Both the position numbers and the translations under genes were made by a program. Below are positions 1 to 13,372 of a stretch of 64,000 nucleotides of DNA, in pieces. The notes under the pieces were generated by a model, which saw only the letters and a list, made by a program, of their open reading frames with translations, did not search any database and was not told the origin of the DNA. Positions within the stretch are counted from its first letter, which is position 1, and each line of letters begins with the position of its first letter. Location: NCBI RefSeq assembly GCF_009389715.1, contig NC_052399.1, positions 13,705,646-13,769,645 of the forward strand. Reading direction: 5' to 3'. This DNA is from Phoenix dactylifera. Its lineage: Eukaryota; Streptophyta; Magnoliopsida; Arecales; Arecaceae.

Positions 1-2013
1 CAATTACACATATTTAGGAGGGCATACGCTTAAACAAATCTAACAAAAAATGATCAAAATCCAGCAAAGATAATTTAGTTGTTCTTAATAAAAAAAAGAT
101 GACAAAAAAAGATTAATATTATCCTGTTACATGATCTCATATTAATATCAACTCTTATAAAATAAACCATATTGCTTTTACGAAATTCTAGCATAAAAAA
201 CAAACAACTCAACATCTACAAATCACTAAAAAATATTTTACTAATCTAAGCATCTATAATTAATTTAAATTCGATATGCTTTAATCTGTTAAAAATAATG
301 AAGAATATATAGATATCATAGATTCAATAATGATAATTATATCAAAATCAAATAGAGAATAGCATTACTAAAATGATCGCATAATATTCCAACTTGACCG
401 AGTCAAGATCTTAAAAAAGAAAATTGACAATGTGGCTCGAATTTTTTTTTTTGACTCGTTGATCCAACTGAATCATAAAAAACTTGGCAAGTTCCAGCCG
501 AGTTTTGATTTTTTTTTTTTAATGAATTTTTTTGAATGTATACCCTTCTAAATATGAGAAATTGCATGAATACCCTCGTAAAGTTGCCTTTTGCGCATAT
601 ACCCTTATAACTTTTTTTGCATATCAACCCATAAGAAAATTTCAATCAATTTAGTTTTAGGCTGTTTATTTTTTTAACGACATTAGATGGTACGGGTACA
701 TATAAAAAAAATAAGGATATACATACAAATAGTAATTTTACGAGGATTTTTATGCAATTTAGTATATTTAGGAGGATATACATGCAAAAAAACCCTTGTT
801 TTTATTTATAAATTCCTTTACCTTTTTTGACAAATATATTTTACATATTTTTGCTTATATAAGTCAACACTCTGCTTTAACCGCACACACATGCACGCAC
901 AAAGAAAAAAATCTCTATCATGTGTTGGAATCTGGCTCCCATGCTTGTGTCCATGTAATTATGAGTCTAGTTATAAATAACCAAGCCATGTACCATAAGT
1001 TGACTTCACCATATTTCAAAAAATACATTAGTACTTTAAAACTTCCTATAAGCTCCCAACACATATCTTCTGGAACTATTACTTCTCATTCTTATTTTTA
1101 ATTCCATTCATGCTCCCTCTTTCACATAATTCATATCATATAATAGAGCAGCCAGAGTCATGGAGTTAACACCTACATTTGTTAAAGAGTTGAATTAACA
1201 GTTGGAATTTACAGATTATGTCTTATGAGCTCATAGACCTCTTATTTGACTTTCATGACTTGCCTGCTGGCTTCTGTATACAGAAGCTAACTAGTTTATG
1301 TTGTCGACCAAGCGGGGGCAAATGAAGGTTAGGAGTTCCAGTACTTTTGAATCGGTAACTCTAATAAAAGAATACTCATTCATTGATTAAGATAAGTCCT
1401 ACATATTGCTATACTGGATGGATCCCCAAATAAGTACAATAAGATGGTACAATTGATGACCTTACAAAAGATAGAACTAGCTGGCATGGACATGCGGGCA
1501 TAATATATAAAGAAAGTGATTTAACCTTCACACTCAACTGAAGGACTTTTGCTGAATGTGCTCCAAGAAATGCTAGGTTCCTATGGCTCTGTCTGTTTCA
1601 TATTCCTGTTCCTGTCTCACTTACTCTATACTTAAGCTACATCATTTGAAGGTCTAAGCAGGTCCAACAAGCAAAAAGTTTGGATTCTTCTGGTAGCAGT
1701 AGAGGAAATCCACCAGGAACAAAATAATCAAAGTATCAAACCAGACATGAAATGTTAAGTGTCTAGCCTAAGCAACTGGTGAACCCAACTAAAAATGAAC
1801 CTCTGAGTGAAAGAATCTGCTTATTTTCTCTTATAGCCAGTTTCTAGCGTTGATCCTTATCATGTTGCTTGAGAAGCACTTGTGCATATGATAAATGATT
1901 TCAAGTTATACTATTAAGAATTGACAAGTAAAGTATCAAATCTACTCCATGATCACGACAAAAGTTAATATCCACCTAATTTACAGAGAAATAGAAGATA
2001 GATGCTATCTTAC
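1..2013. other. AT-rich sequence, probably intron and 3' side of the lipase gene
   Basis: No coding exon is recognisable here. The lipase gene on the minus strand has a good splice donor at 2013, so its next intron runs into this stretch and its last exons are expected at lower coordinates. I looked on the minus strand for the lysine/glutamate-rich C-terminal exon usual in this family and did not find it, so it probably lies beyond base 1. The first 800 bases are very AT-rich with several T runs. Short open frames at 403-645 and 796-1101 have low-complexity composition and look like chance. Confidence 0.4.
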
Positions 2014-5000
2014 CTCTAAAGCCCTCTCTGCTTCTCGCTCTATCCAAATAATCCCATGATCAAATATTGCATTGCATGACAGAACAATATGCTCGAATCT
2101 TCCTTCAACTGGAATAGCAGTTCTCACCTCAGGAGGGAATCTCCCACATCTACATGATTATCAAAGCCAGCTCATTAGACAGAAGTATTTTTACAAATCT
2201 AAGATGGGAATTTTCATGTGCTATAGCAAACTTATGTTATGATAAAACATCTTATGTTATAATAAAGATCTAACAGCATTAATAGATATTTCAGCAGACT
2301 GGTAACTATGTAACAGAACCGAGCAATGCTATGATTTATGAGTCAGAATTCATTTTATAGTTTGTTCTTTTGTCTCAGACAACTGATTGTCTGATGCAAT
2401 TCTCTTTTTATTTCTGTGCTATTACACATCACCAGCAGCACTGTGTGGAAGGTTTAAGAGAGATGCGGAAAAACCTACAAATGTTTTGGAGAGGGTTTGA
2501 GATATCCCAAACTGACAGAAGGTTTGAGAAAGCTACATAATCTGAAATTTTGGTGATTATAGTAGGATAATATGAATTTTCAGTAGCAGATTCGATGACA
2601 GAAGTCAATTCCAGGAGATGCTTCATCACAGTATATCCAATTAACCTTTTGTAAAATAGGGAAAAAGTCTATCATTTACTTCTAAATATCTAAATCTGAA
2701 TCTGCTCCCGCAATGAATCTCAGAACACTAATCATTTAATTTCCAATAATTCAATTTTGCAGCTTGCACTGATTTGAGAACAATAGTCAGCTCAAGGAAC
2801 TGGTAAAACTGATTCAAAAGTCTGATGAAGAGCAGTCAAAATAAGCCATTACAGTAACACCTTTGAATTTCAAACATCTGAAAAGTCCAAAGGCACAATG
2901 AATAAGTCTTGATTTGAATATGATCAGGCATCAAACGGGTGCCATTTCAGACAGCCCACAAACTTTTCTCAACATCCAATCAAATGTCTTTTCACAGATC
3001 AAAGCACTATTTTCTTGTATAAAAATATGGGATGCATCCATTAAAAGCACTTTAAGGCCTTGTTTGGATGCATGGACAGATTAACCATGCATAACATCCC
3101 TACACAGGAGGGAGTTAAGTAGCAGCTGCCATTGTGGGAGCAGATTTTGAAGGGATTAGGGAGGCTATGCACAAAATTAATCCCAAAAAATTAGGATAAT
3201 GAATTAAATAAAAAGGTGATTCTACTTATTCTTGGTTATAGAGATATGGGTTCACAGCCTCCTTCCATCTTTTCCCCAATCCCTTCAAACTCCCCTCTCA
3301 CACAATCATTTTCACATTAACTTCCTTGTGGGAATGTTATGCACAGATAATTTGTCAGTCAGTCCAAATAGGGCCTAGATTCACCGCAGTAATGAATTCT
3401 GTTTTCTTTTTGAATAGAATCCCAACAAGAATTTATGGATTAAATGCCAGATCATCGCAATGCTGGAAAATAACATCACAACACCGTAAATTCTGGATCA
3501 ATGAACAAATGGCATCCTTTTACCACATATTAAAGAGATTAGCAAAATGTCATGGCAGCTCTTACCTGTATCAAGACAAAATTATATACCAGATCGAGAA
3601 AAAATTACATATCAGATCAATCATGTTCATCACTCCTTTTGGATAGAAGTTTGACCCCTTGTTCTCTAACTGGTTTTCTCTTGGAACTCAATCTTTTTGG
3701 ACTTCAACTTCTAGAGTGCCAATAAATCATGTATGTATACAGTAGGAGGAGAATTCATTTGCTTAAAGAATCTTAATTAAGAATCAAGGAAGACCTGAAC
3801 AGAAATGGTGAAAAGGGATAAGAGGAAGCTCTGCAGGATGGAATATAAGAAATCCCAAGATACCAGAAAAACATAAATAGTTAGTCTTTAGCTTAAGAGT
3901 TATAAATAAAAAATAGCAATTGTTTGGAATTTTTCTATTATTAAAGGAATATCATATTTATCTGTGAAATGAAGAGTGGTCTATGTGATTTTTGAACAAG
4001 CAATGCACACCTTCTAAAGAGCATAAGATAGACAATTCCCTCCCCTATTCCTATACATAACAATTACAGCTCTGATTAGAATGTATAGACAAGATTTTTG
4101 CTTTTCAACAAATTTGAGACATTCAACAAGGTATCATTATTTTAAAATTGAAATATTCCATCCAATCCAAAGCATCCATAAGAAGGCAATATGCATAAAT
4201 TGCAATTTATGTGCTCCATTGGTGATTGAGACAATTGCGATCTTTAAATCACAGAAGCCACTTGACCAGAATACTAGTTAGCAATATTAATATTTTAGTA
4301 CCTGCAAAATTTTCTCTCGACGATGTGATACATTCGACCAGGAGCATAAAGCCTCGTTGGATCTTTAAGCTTTTTATCTTCCGATACAAATGTATCTCTC
4401 ATGCAAACGAAAAATAATAAACATGGCAAGCTGTCCAAAGCAATAAGGAATAAAATTATTTCAATTTTACCTCAAATATATATAAAAAAAAGATAGAAGC
4501 AGAGGAAAGTGATAGAAAAAGCTTGCGTGGGGTTTGGAAGTATAGAAATTCAAGACTTACCAGAAAATAGATCCAAAAATATGCTCCAAGGGGGTTGGTG
4601 TTCTTGGCAAAAAATCATCCTAGAATGGCAGAATTAACGCGTCAAAACCAATCACTTGGAGGATATATTGAATCTTGACACGTTATTAGAATACTGAGAA
4701 AAACAAAGAATAGAAAGTAAATGTTCTCAGGTGAAAACACTAATACTTAAACCATGATATTTATGTAACAATTAGGTAATATTGAGGACTGTCCCGGAAA
4801 AGTTGAACCATCAATTTACAGCTAAAGACCAACATGAAACAAGTTCCAGCTGCGTATATAGATAAGTCTCACTTCTACACTCAAGTCAGAAGTGGAGAAA
4901 AGATGCATAAAATGATTACTCATTGATTGGTCAGCATGAACTTTGCATCTATAGAAGCGTTCATTGCTAATCTTGAAGATATCTTGAGCCATAATGCCAC

Positions 5001-6468
5001 CACAGAACGACTTGAAATAACTGATGTGGCAACAATTTAGAGACCTTTTGAAGCCTATTATAGTTGAAGTTAGACTGCATTTTCAAACATTTATTTGTAT
5101 ATATAATGAAGGTGACAATTATAGCCAATATTTACAATATGAATTTAGTTTACTTTCCTTTCCCATGTTGTGACTTCATGCTGAAGGTACTGACTTTTTC
5201 AAAGCTACGTGATGACTCCTAGGCCCTGTGTAGATGAAGGCGCCAGGTTTTCATATTTTACTTCCTTATCATCATTTTTATTATAGACTGCACTTTCAGT
5301 AACCAATTTTCCGTGCTTATGCCTATCCCAGAATTCATCTAAAAACCCAGATTATTGAATCCCATACCAAAATATTTCTTTTTCCGTTTCGTTCTAAAAT
5401 CCAGTTCAAAGCTACTTTAATTTCCTTGCTAACTCGAACTCAAAGTCTAAACAATCTTGTAAATTCATCTGTATGTGATCATAAGAAATCTTTCTCCACT
5501 AAACTTTCTCTGCATGTCTAACTGGCCATCTAATCAACAACACAAAAGCTCCAAATCAGCGAAAAAAACATCCATTTGATCTATCACTACCTTCTTTATT
5601 TGATCACCCAGTTCAAATTTATAAACTCCTCTCCCTTCCAACATTAAATCTTTCCTGTTAAATACTAAATAGCAACAACTTAGTTAATTAATAAATTCTA
5701 AAGCGCTCACAAGAAGGAAACCTAAAAAAGCAGCAAGAGAAGATATCCTTTACTTGCCTGCAGCACTACGGAGTGGATCACATCCGCATACTTGATCGCG
5801 AGATCCAACGACATACACCTGGCGGGCGCGATGGCATAGCACCTGACCCGGCTCCTCGGGATACCCCCGAACCGGTCGAGGTGGTTCACCACGACCACCG
5901 CCATAAGCGCCGCCACCCCGGCCCCCAGCGAGTGCCCGGCGAGCACGAGGCTATAATCTGGCCCGTTCTCCCGGAGGAGGCGGCAGATGGTGTCGGCCTC
6001 GCGGTTGAGCAGCCAGACGGCGGCCCGTAGGAGGCCGCGATGGACGTAGCCGCCGTCGAAGGGCGACGAGCCGGGGTGGCCGTCGAGGAGGAGGCGGTAG
6101 TCCGCGTCGCGGACGAGGCTGAGGCCGCGGACGGCGAGGACGACCTCGCGGGCGGCGTGGTCGAGGTAGATCATGTAGGGAGGGCAGCGACCGGCGGTAT
6201 CGGGGTGGGAGGTGCGCTTGGCGACGGCGGCGGGGTCCATGAGGTAGCCGCCGGGGCGGGCGGGGGCCCAGCGGGGCCGGGCGAGGTCGGGCTCGTAGGA
6301 GGCGAGGACGGCGCGGCAGACGCGGGGAACGGGGGCGAAGTCGGCGGGGGAGGCGGGGGACCAGGCGGCGCTGTCGCGGGCGCCGGCGTGGGTGCACCGC
6401 CGCCAGGCCCAGCGGGCGCATCCCACGCACACCACCCACTCCAGGCCGCAGGACAATACCGGCGACAT
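2014..6468 (-). CDS. Class-3 lipase (alpha/beta hydrolase), calmodulin-binding/heat-shock type, 3' end outside the window
   Basis: Predicted serine lipase of the plant lipase class 3 group, often annotated as calmodulin-binding heat-shock protein or diacylglycerol-lipase-like. Exons, in transcription order: 6468-5758, 4619-4561, 4430-4302, 2149-2014; they join in phase to 345 codons. Exon 1 (237 codons, very GC-rich) holds the nucleophile elbow GHSLG with Ser180, preceded by a VLAVRGL strand near residue 111 and followed by YAIAPARCMS near 211-220. Exon 2 gives DDFLPRTPTPLEHIFGSIF, exon 3 CMRDTFVSED and RLYAPGRMYHIVERK, exon 4 CGRFPPEVRTAIPVEGRFEH and HGIIWIERE, all in the order known for the family. 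The start at 6468 gives the usual MS..CGLEWV-type N-terminus. Intron 1 has a GC donor. The donor at 2013 shows that at least one more exon follows off-window. Substrate and calmodulin binding are family inference. Confidence 0.88.
3055..3376. mobile_element. MITE-like element with long inverted ends, in a lipase intron
   Basis: The left end reads AGGCCTTGTTTGGATG and continues CATGGACAGATTAACCATGCATAACATCC in divergent form. The right end, read on the other strand, gives AGGCCCTATTTGGACTG followed by a matching TTATCTGTGCATAACATTCC. The imperfect inverted ends are about 45 bp long and enclose about 230 bp with no coding capacity. This GGCC-TTGTTTGG type of terminus is common in grass and palm MITEs. 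I see no clear target duplication, so the superfamily (hAT or PIF/Harbinger) is left open. It lies in the third intron of the lipase gene. Confidence 0.6.
4620..5757 (-). other. GC-AG intron of the lipase gene
   Basis: On the minus strand exon 1 ends CTGCAG and the intron starts GCAAGTA at 5757. Its acceptor is CTAG with exon 2 starting at 4619 (GATGATTTT). Only this donor keeps the conserved Leu-Gln-Asp-Asp-Phe junction open. Using the GT four bases further gives a stop three codons later. Confidence 0.8.
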
Positions 6469-6832
6469 CGTCGGTGGCGGCGTTCACCGGAGGAGGTTTT
6501 GTTTGAGCCTTTGAGGTTGGGGTTGGGGTTTAACCGTTTAAAAACGGCTTCACATGGTATGAGGAATATAGGAGAGAGAAAGAGATGGAGGGATAAGTTT
6601 CTGATGAGACGGAAGTCTATCGGGTCAAAGAATGAGAGGAGGAAGGGTTTGGAAGATTCGCTTCTAGAATGAAGAAACGAAAGTTGGTTAAATAACGTAA
6701 AGGAGACCGACATTCCCGTGACGAGGAATCGGCGGATGCTATGGGGGAAAAAAGTGAGACAAGCCCAATGCACATGTGTGTACGGAACTGATTTGGTTCG
6801 CAGAATAGATTGAAAAAATATACGATCAACAG

Positions 6833-6835
<3 letters not shown>

Positions 6836-6872
<37 letters not shown>
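6836..6872. repeat. (AT)n microsatellite
   Basis: Uninterrupted alternating AT for about 37 bp upstream of the lipase gene. It abuts copy 1 of the AT-rich dispersed element that begins at about 6873. Confidence 0.95.
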
Positions 6873-6875
<3 letters not shown>

Positions 6876-7197
6876 GTTAGAGTTTTTTTTTTAAAAGTAT
6901 TTTTATGAAAATAAGACCTTAATATTTTATGAAAAAAATCTATAAAAGATATAAAAATTACTTTTCTGTCGGTTCAGAATTGAAATTTTTTGTTTTTTCA
7001 AAATTAGTTTTAAGTCATCAAAATTTATGAATAAGATTTTTTTTATTAAGAGTATAATGAATATTTCATACCATTTTTTCAAAAATAATGCTGAATATAC
7101 CACTTTCTCATGATCAACCAAACAGTTAAAACCATTTTCTCACACATTATATTTTTAAAAATCAACTTCTAAAAAACAAATATTATGAAAAAAAAAA
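6873..7197. mobile_element. AT-rich dispersed element, copy 1
   Basis: Shares a string of ordered motifs with 15118-15530 and 15990-16341: an ATCTATAAAAGATATA block, then ACTTTTCTGTCGGTTCAGAA, a poly-T/TATTAAGAGTATAAT block, and near the end CTCATGATCAACCAAACA. There is no coding capacity and the element is about 330 bp long, so a MITE-like non-autonomous element is likely. It starts directly at the end of the (AT)n tract, as copy 3 does. Confidence 0.55.
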
Positions 7198-10100
7198 TTT
7201 CGCAAACTAAATAATTCGTTCGATACCAGCGCTATCTTTAAAAAAAAATTCAATATTTACATACCTACCTACCTACCTGCATACATGCATACATAAAGTT
7301 ATAATCCTTAAATGATGCTCTAAAAGTGTCACATGAAAAATGGTTGACAGCATTGGATTGCACGCTCGAAGTGTAAAAGATCAAGAGTTGAATTCATGAT
7401 CCTAATTTCTCGAAGGAGCGGATGAGCTGAGTCGCCGACTCTCTCATTCCATTTGATGGCCGCAATGGCATCATCCTCCTCAAGAGATTGACCACCACCA
7501 TTTTCATACCCTCCGAAGCACCCCTGAGTTAAATAACAGGCCCAAAGTTCCCAATAGGAGAATTGAAGCAGCTATTAACCTCCATAATTATCCCGAATAG
7601 CAAAGCAATCTCCTGTCTTCCCATCAGCCTTAAGAAACCAATCAAACTTCAACTACAAAAAGCTCGGAACCAACAACTCGAAAAGGTTAACCGGATCCCA
7701 CTTTTTTGTGGATCTGAACCCCAATTCTAGACCAGAATTCAATAAAAAGTGAATGAAAGTAATTGACTATTGTTTGAGAAACTCCACTGTCAAGCTATGA
7801 TGAGATTGCTATAGCCTATGGATTTGCTCCTAAAGCTGAAAACAGATATGATATGGATCAAATATTGGTATATTCATATCTATATCCATACATATTTATC
7901 CTAAAGAAATAAGATACAAGTCAGATATTAGTTAAATCCATATTTTCTCTGTTTAAATACGGATAAAGATCAGATATTATTCAGATATAAATAGGATTTT
8001 AACATATTTCAATAATAAAAATTAATATAAATGATATAATTATAAAGGATGGGTACGGAATCACATACCAAGGTTGCTTACAATGCACGCTAACTAGGTA
8101 AGAGTCTAAATTATATTTATGAAACTCACATGGAGATAGGCCAGCCAAGCCAAAGGTCGGATCATTTGCCCAATTAGATTTGTATGAAAAATATTTTGTT
8201 AGAGAACTTGTAAAAAAACTTATATAAGATGTAAGAATATATCATATGTATTAATTTTTAAAATATTTCATACAACAATTTTAAAAATATCATGATGAAA
8301 AATTGAAATATTTTATTTTTTTAATCTTAGTAAAGGACTGATTTTTATAAAGAGAATTAATAAATAACATATGAAAAAAATGTTATATTTATGAAGTGAT
8401 CAAGTTTTAAAAAAGTATAATAAAACATTAAGAACAACTCTTGTCTTAGTGGCTGAGTGGACATAAGTTCGATTCTTAATTGTATCTAAGTGGTTACTGA
8501 CTAGGTCAAAGATTGCAAATCTGATTGCTTAGTATGCCCTAATAACAATGTTTGAAATCACCCGTGCTGTCCAAACATATTCAACGCTATTAATATATGC
8601 AAAATGATAATCTATTGAAAGCTCATATAGTTTGATATCCTAATAAAACTTCTAAATTTATCTACTATTTTAATGTTTATGCATATAGTAATTTACATGA
8701 TTACCATTTATTTTTGTGGTTCATAAAATAGAACTGTTAGTTATTTATGTATGATCAGAATATATGTACCATTGAATGATTAGTTCCAAAAAGATAGTTG
8801 TTTTTCTAATGAAATATAAGTTTAAATTGGAAATGCTAATCTAGCCTACTATGTATGTATAGTCTCTTTAGCATTAATCTATTTCTTACACAATAAGAAT
8901 TCTAGAGTAAGCATGTTTACTTCTTGATTGTGAATAATTTTGCCCTTTTGTTGATCGGATTTTTTTCTTATTCATTTTTTTAGAAGTTATATTAAATAAT
9001 TGTAACAAATATTCTGCTTTTACATAACATGCATTCTTTATTTATTACATTTAGTCCATTCTATCTTATGATTTTGTTAAGACAATAAAAAATATTTTGA
9101 GATATATTTAACAATTATTTTAGTTAGTTCACAAGTTGTCGCATTAAAAAAAACTTTTGATGATTAAACTATTCTTAAGCCTATATGAAAGTCAATTCTA
9201 TGTTAAATTTTATAAAAATTATTTATAGAAGAATTCACTTTACTACAAAAATCAGCTTTTTGACCTCTATTTAAGTGGGAAGCTGCCTTCAATGGTGGAA
9301 GAAGCACCGCAGATTTCATTGAATTTTTTCACTAATTCAGAGAGCAGATTAAAAATGTTTTTCAAGTATTTGTTTAGTGGCTTGATTTTTTTTTTTTGCC
9401 CGACCAGGCCCATTGGGATCGACCCATCATAGCCCACTAATTCAGGAATCTGTCATAAGATTGAGGGATTCTAATTAAATAGGCCTCTGGATATAGACCC
9501 AAAGCTAATATGATTATTTCTCTCCAAGCAGGAAAGAAAGCCCAATTCAACCCACAATTCAACCCAAAGCTAATGTGTTCATCAAGATTGGGGAAGGTTG
9601 ATATCATCGCTGATGTCTTTGAGCACATCGATCGGAGGTGCAACAGCTTGTGTATGTCACAAATCTCTGATTTGGTGGAGCACTATCAAGAAAATTCTAT
9701 ATTGCAATGCTCCTCAAGTTGATAAAAAACAAAAAAAAAAGGTCTCTGTACTGACCAGAAGTTTGCAATTGATTTCGCATCCTATCTTGGAAAAATTTTG
9801 TGGCTGCAAGCTTGCATATTATGCTCTTTAACACTTGATGGAACCAATCATGAGAAGAGATAGCTTAACTAGAAGTCTCATGTGTCAAGAATACTGTTGG
9901 TAAAACTGAAGGAATCGACCATGCAAACTACTGCAGTCATCCTCACAAGCCTGAAGAGTTTCCAATCGTGCTGTTGCTTGGAAATGTATACATAGCATCT
10001 TAAGTTGGACCCACTTAACTGTGTTATGTTCTGATCTAATTAAAGCCATCATATTCAGTGGGATTCAGAACCTTTGTAACAATTTTAATATATGGGAGTG

Positions 10101-10614
10101 CTGCAGTGGGATTCAGAACCTTGATCTGAAAGTGAATTGTTTGCATGCCTATATGACATCCATGTCACCTTGTTGGAGGGTAAAAACATTTGAAGTTGTC
10201 TACAAGGCACATATAAATGGTGCAATTATAACTTGTCCATGCATGTATGTGTTACTAGGTGGGTGAATTGCTTCCCCTATATTCATGTTGGAGATAAGTG
10301 GGGCTCAAGTTTTGCCCAAGGCTCAATTGAAATGGAACCATGGAATCACAAAATGCATGATCTCTAACTTGTCCTAATATTCTACAATTTTGGTCTAGTT
10401 CACTCACTATGAACTAATCTATCAGGGCAAAGTAAAGGCACCCACAAATAGATCCCCTACCACTATGTAACTCGCAAATTAGAACAAAGTAAAGACCGTA
10501 GTTTGCGATTCCATTTGTCTCCAATCTCCATAGCCTGCTGCCTTATTGGCTGACTGGTTGTCTTTATGAAAAATCTTGAAGAAGCTTATTCTCTCCATCA
10601 ATCGAACAAAAACA
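7198..10614. other. Intergenic, no gene recognised
   Basis: AT-rich intergenic sequence between the lipase and inhibitor genes. It holds a short TACC tandem run at about 7259-7280, and a stretch at 7840-8030 rich in ATATGGATC/ATATCCATA words that resembles degenerate repeat DNA common in plant genomes. Open frames at 9437-9831 and 10021-10266 have no recognisable family and no splice logic; I do not call genes there. Confidence 0.4.
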
Positions 10615-10871
10615 TTAAGGACATATTTAGTTAGAAAAAAGTTGGACTCTAAAATGAGAATAAAAACGAGTGACTTCCATTCCAACCGTTTGATTGAAGG
10701 AAGTCATGTTTCCATTCCAATTTCAGAAGAAAATAGAAATGCCTCGGTCCTCTAAAATCTAATCCTTACTCTTTTCTAGTATTTGAATTTCATTAGGTTC
10801 CGATTACGAACCAAAACACGCCAGGGGATATCCAATTTTGATTCCAATTTCGTGAACCAAATGCACCTTAA
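10615..10871. mobile_element. MITE-like element with inverted ends
   Basis: The left end reads TTAAGGACATATTTAGTTAG. The right end on the other strand reads TTAAGGTGCATTTGGTTCAC. The two are a matching inverted pair with TTAA/TTA at the borders, enclosing about 215 bp. The interior is also partly self-complementary, with several copies of CATTCCAATT-like words. The size and the GCATTTGGTTC end are typical of non-autonomous DNA transposons in monocots. Confidence 0.6.
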
Positions 10872-13260
10872 GAGTATTCTAAATAATAGACGCAACTTTG
10901 GACAATTTAAAGAATCTGCGGACCATGGTTGTCTTTTGCTCTCGCCAAAATTTTTAATATGTTATACAGCAAGTGAATAAATTTTGCACGAAACCATGTT
11001 CGGCTTGAAGCTTTTAGTTGAAAGAAGGTGATCAAACTTGACACTAATGAAGGGGATAGCGCATTTGATACGTCCCGGTCACTTTCCTTTAACGGAATCC
11101 TTCAATAGCCCATCATCACACCTCCTTTGGACGAGACATTGAAGGAGATGGGCACGGTGCCATGACGAAGATTGGGCTAGATTCCTTAGCAAACAAGATT
11201 GGGCTAGATTTGAACCAATCAGGATTGATCAATCATTTGCTTTTCTTTTGTCACAATGCGTAAAAGGTGATCACATACGTGCATGAAATAAAGTTAGAAA
11301 AATATATACTAATTGCCACCTCTTCTTCGAGGGTCTTACTGCAAGAAAGCTAGGCCGAGACATAAGAAGGAGGAGGAGGAGAAACATAACTTAGCAGCCA
11401 CTTCTATTTGCAGGTTTATTTTCAAAGTGCAGCCTCATCGGTCAAATCTGCCAACATCCGAAACTACCAGATAATGAAGTCTTTTGTTAGAACTAAATTA
11501 GTATTCCACTATGGGCAAATTATCCAAAGGCCACCAACAATCTTTTTGACATAGTATAGACATTTCACCTCTTCGAAATAAAGTGGCATCTACCTCAAGT
11601 AGATTGGGGTTGGATCTATTCGAACTGAAAAAATTGATATATCAAAAAAAAAAAATAATTCAGAAAATAATTTACTATCTATTTGAAGATTTGATCTCCA
11701 CAAGCCTTTATGTATGAATTCCTTGGGCACCTTCACCCCCTCCTCCTCCCTTCCCCTCTCTTCCACCCCCTCCCCCTCCCCCTCCCCCTTCATAACTTGA
11801 ACTACTTTGTGCCTGAAGACTAACCAAACTGAGCAGGGCTGGTTTCAAGCTAAGAATTTACTATATATCCAGCCAAACCAGATCAAACTATTATACTAGC
11901 CCTCCCCATTGATCTTTGGCCTAGTCCCAAATCACCAGGATGCATATAATGCCAATCATCTAGAAGTTAGATATCATTCTACTCAAATCCTTCCAAAAGG
12001 ATTTTTGCTATAAAGAAATTTTTTCTGATAATTCAATGGCCAATTCTTTTGTAGATCAACCCTTCAATTCCATAGAAGGTTCGGTACCGCCATCTACAAT
12101 TTCAATAAACTAATACATGCTAAGCAAATCCAAATGATCTACCGCTTTCCATTCACACATCAGCCTCTTCATTTCCCTGTTACCAACAGAATAAATAGCC
12201 TCATCTTAACATTAACTATTTGTTTTCTAGTATTCAAAGATTACACCGAATCAAACCACTGCACACCAATCAGATTTGTTGAATGAGCGCTGCGGCGCCA
12301 TGACATCTGCCTCTATTTATTCTTTTTTTCATATTAACATTTAACTAGAGCTTATCATGAGCCAAATCTCAAGCCTAAACTATATTCATATTTTAATCAG
12401 ACTTCGGGTCGGATCTGTTTAGAATTTGATATTTTTTATATCCGAACTCTGACTGATTCTACATTCAACAAATCAGCTACTGTACTCTCGATGTGTACCA
12501 AAAATATTTTGTTGAATCTTATCAAAGTTGTTGATTTATAACAGGCAAGACTGAGTTGAAAATGTAGGCCATAATCACAATCTAGTTCTAAGGATTATGG
12601 GGTGTGAATGGGGAGATGGCGTTTCACCAACTTTGGAGGACCTTCAACTTTTCGTCCACCTTGGAGAGTTAAAAGGTGGCACCCACCACCTTGTGGGTCC
12701 CACCTATTGTTTCTGTTTTGACGCATCACACGCCGCATATCAAGGATGATCGACCAACCCGCGCCGCCATCTCCTCCCTTTTCCTCTCCCCACGCCTGTG
12801 CGCGTGCGGCGCAAATGCTCACGCCAGCCATCCAATTTCTTTATCTATTTATTTTTTACCATTCAAATTGAAAAATTAAAGCAATCATCCACCGGTCGTT
12901 CACCTCATGGAGGACGTGGACGAATCCACCGCCCAGAAAATTATTTTTTGGATTTCTTTTTTATTTTAGTGCGAACAAAGCTGACATTGGTACACCAATC
13001 GGATTTTGAGATTCCTCTACATTTAACGCGTTCTGACGCACTTTAACGAAGGACCCGAGATCCATCAACCGACAGCTTCGCCGTCCGGATGAATCTAGAC
13101 CGTCCAATCGGTGCGACCTGACAAAATGGTCCAGAATACGGGACATCCTTTAGATCCTGCATCCAACGTGCCCTCTGGAAATGAAGCCAATCCATATAAT
13201 TGAGCCGCTGGGCCCCACAATGGGATGTTGTTCTCGCAATTTTGATCAACGACCGTGGGC
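10872..13260. other. Intergenic and inhibitor promoter region
   Basis: No gene recognised. A pyrimidine-rich block at about 11735-11790 consists largely of CCCCTC repeats. From about 12620 the composition becomes more GC-rich on approaching the inhibitor gene. Short open frames here (for example 12595-12831 and 13043-13249 on the minus strand) have no family resemblance and disagree with each other in frame. Confidence 0.4.
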
Positions 13261-13270
13261 AAAACAGTAA

Positions 13271-13276
13271 TATAAG
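13271..13276 (+). promoter_or_regulatory. Candidate TATA box of the inhibitor gene
   Basis: TATAAG about 100 bases upstream of the ATG at 13373, within the usual range for a plant leader of about 70 bases. A second weaker candidate is CTTAAAGG at 13294-13301. This is a motif match only. Confidence 0.4.
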
Positions 13277-13372
13277 CCGCCCAAGATCCGACTACTTAAA
13301 GGCCCCCCCGGCTCTCCTGCATCGCTGCGAACCCCAAGCTCCAAATCCCCAAATCCTCTCCCAGAACCGAAA

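Noticed and set aside
5773..6773. Long open frames on the plus strand (5773-6030, 6040-6672) and in other minus frames (5951-6487, 6171-6773)
   Set aside because: They overlap the GC-rich first exon of the lipase, are low-complexity Arg/Gly/Pro translations, and one begins with GTG rather than ATG. Only the 6468 frame carries the lipase motifs.
8437..8530. Possible tRNA or SINE because of AGTTCGATTCTTA
   Set aside because: No cloverleaf could be drawn and there is no matching A box, poly-A tail or flanking duplication.
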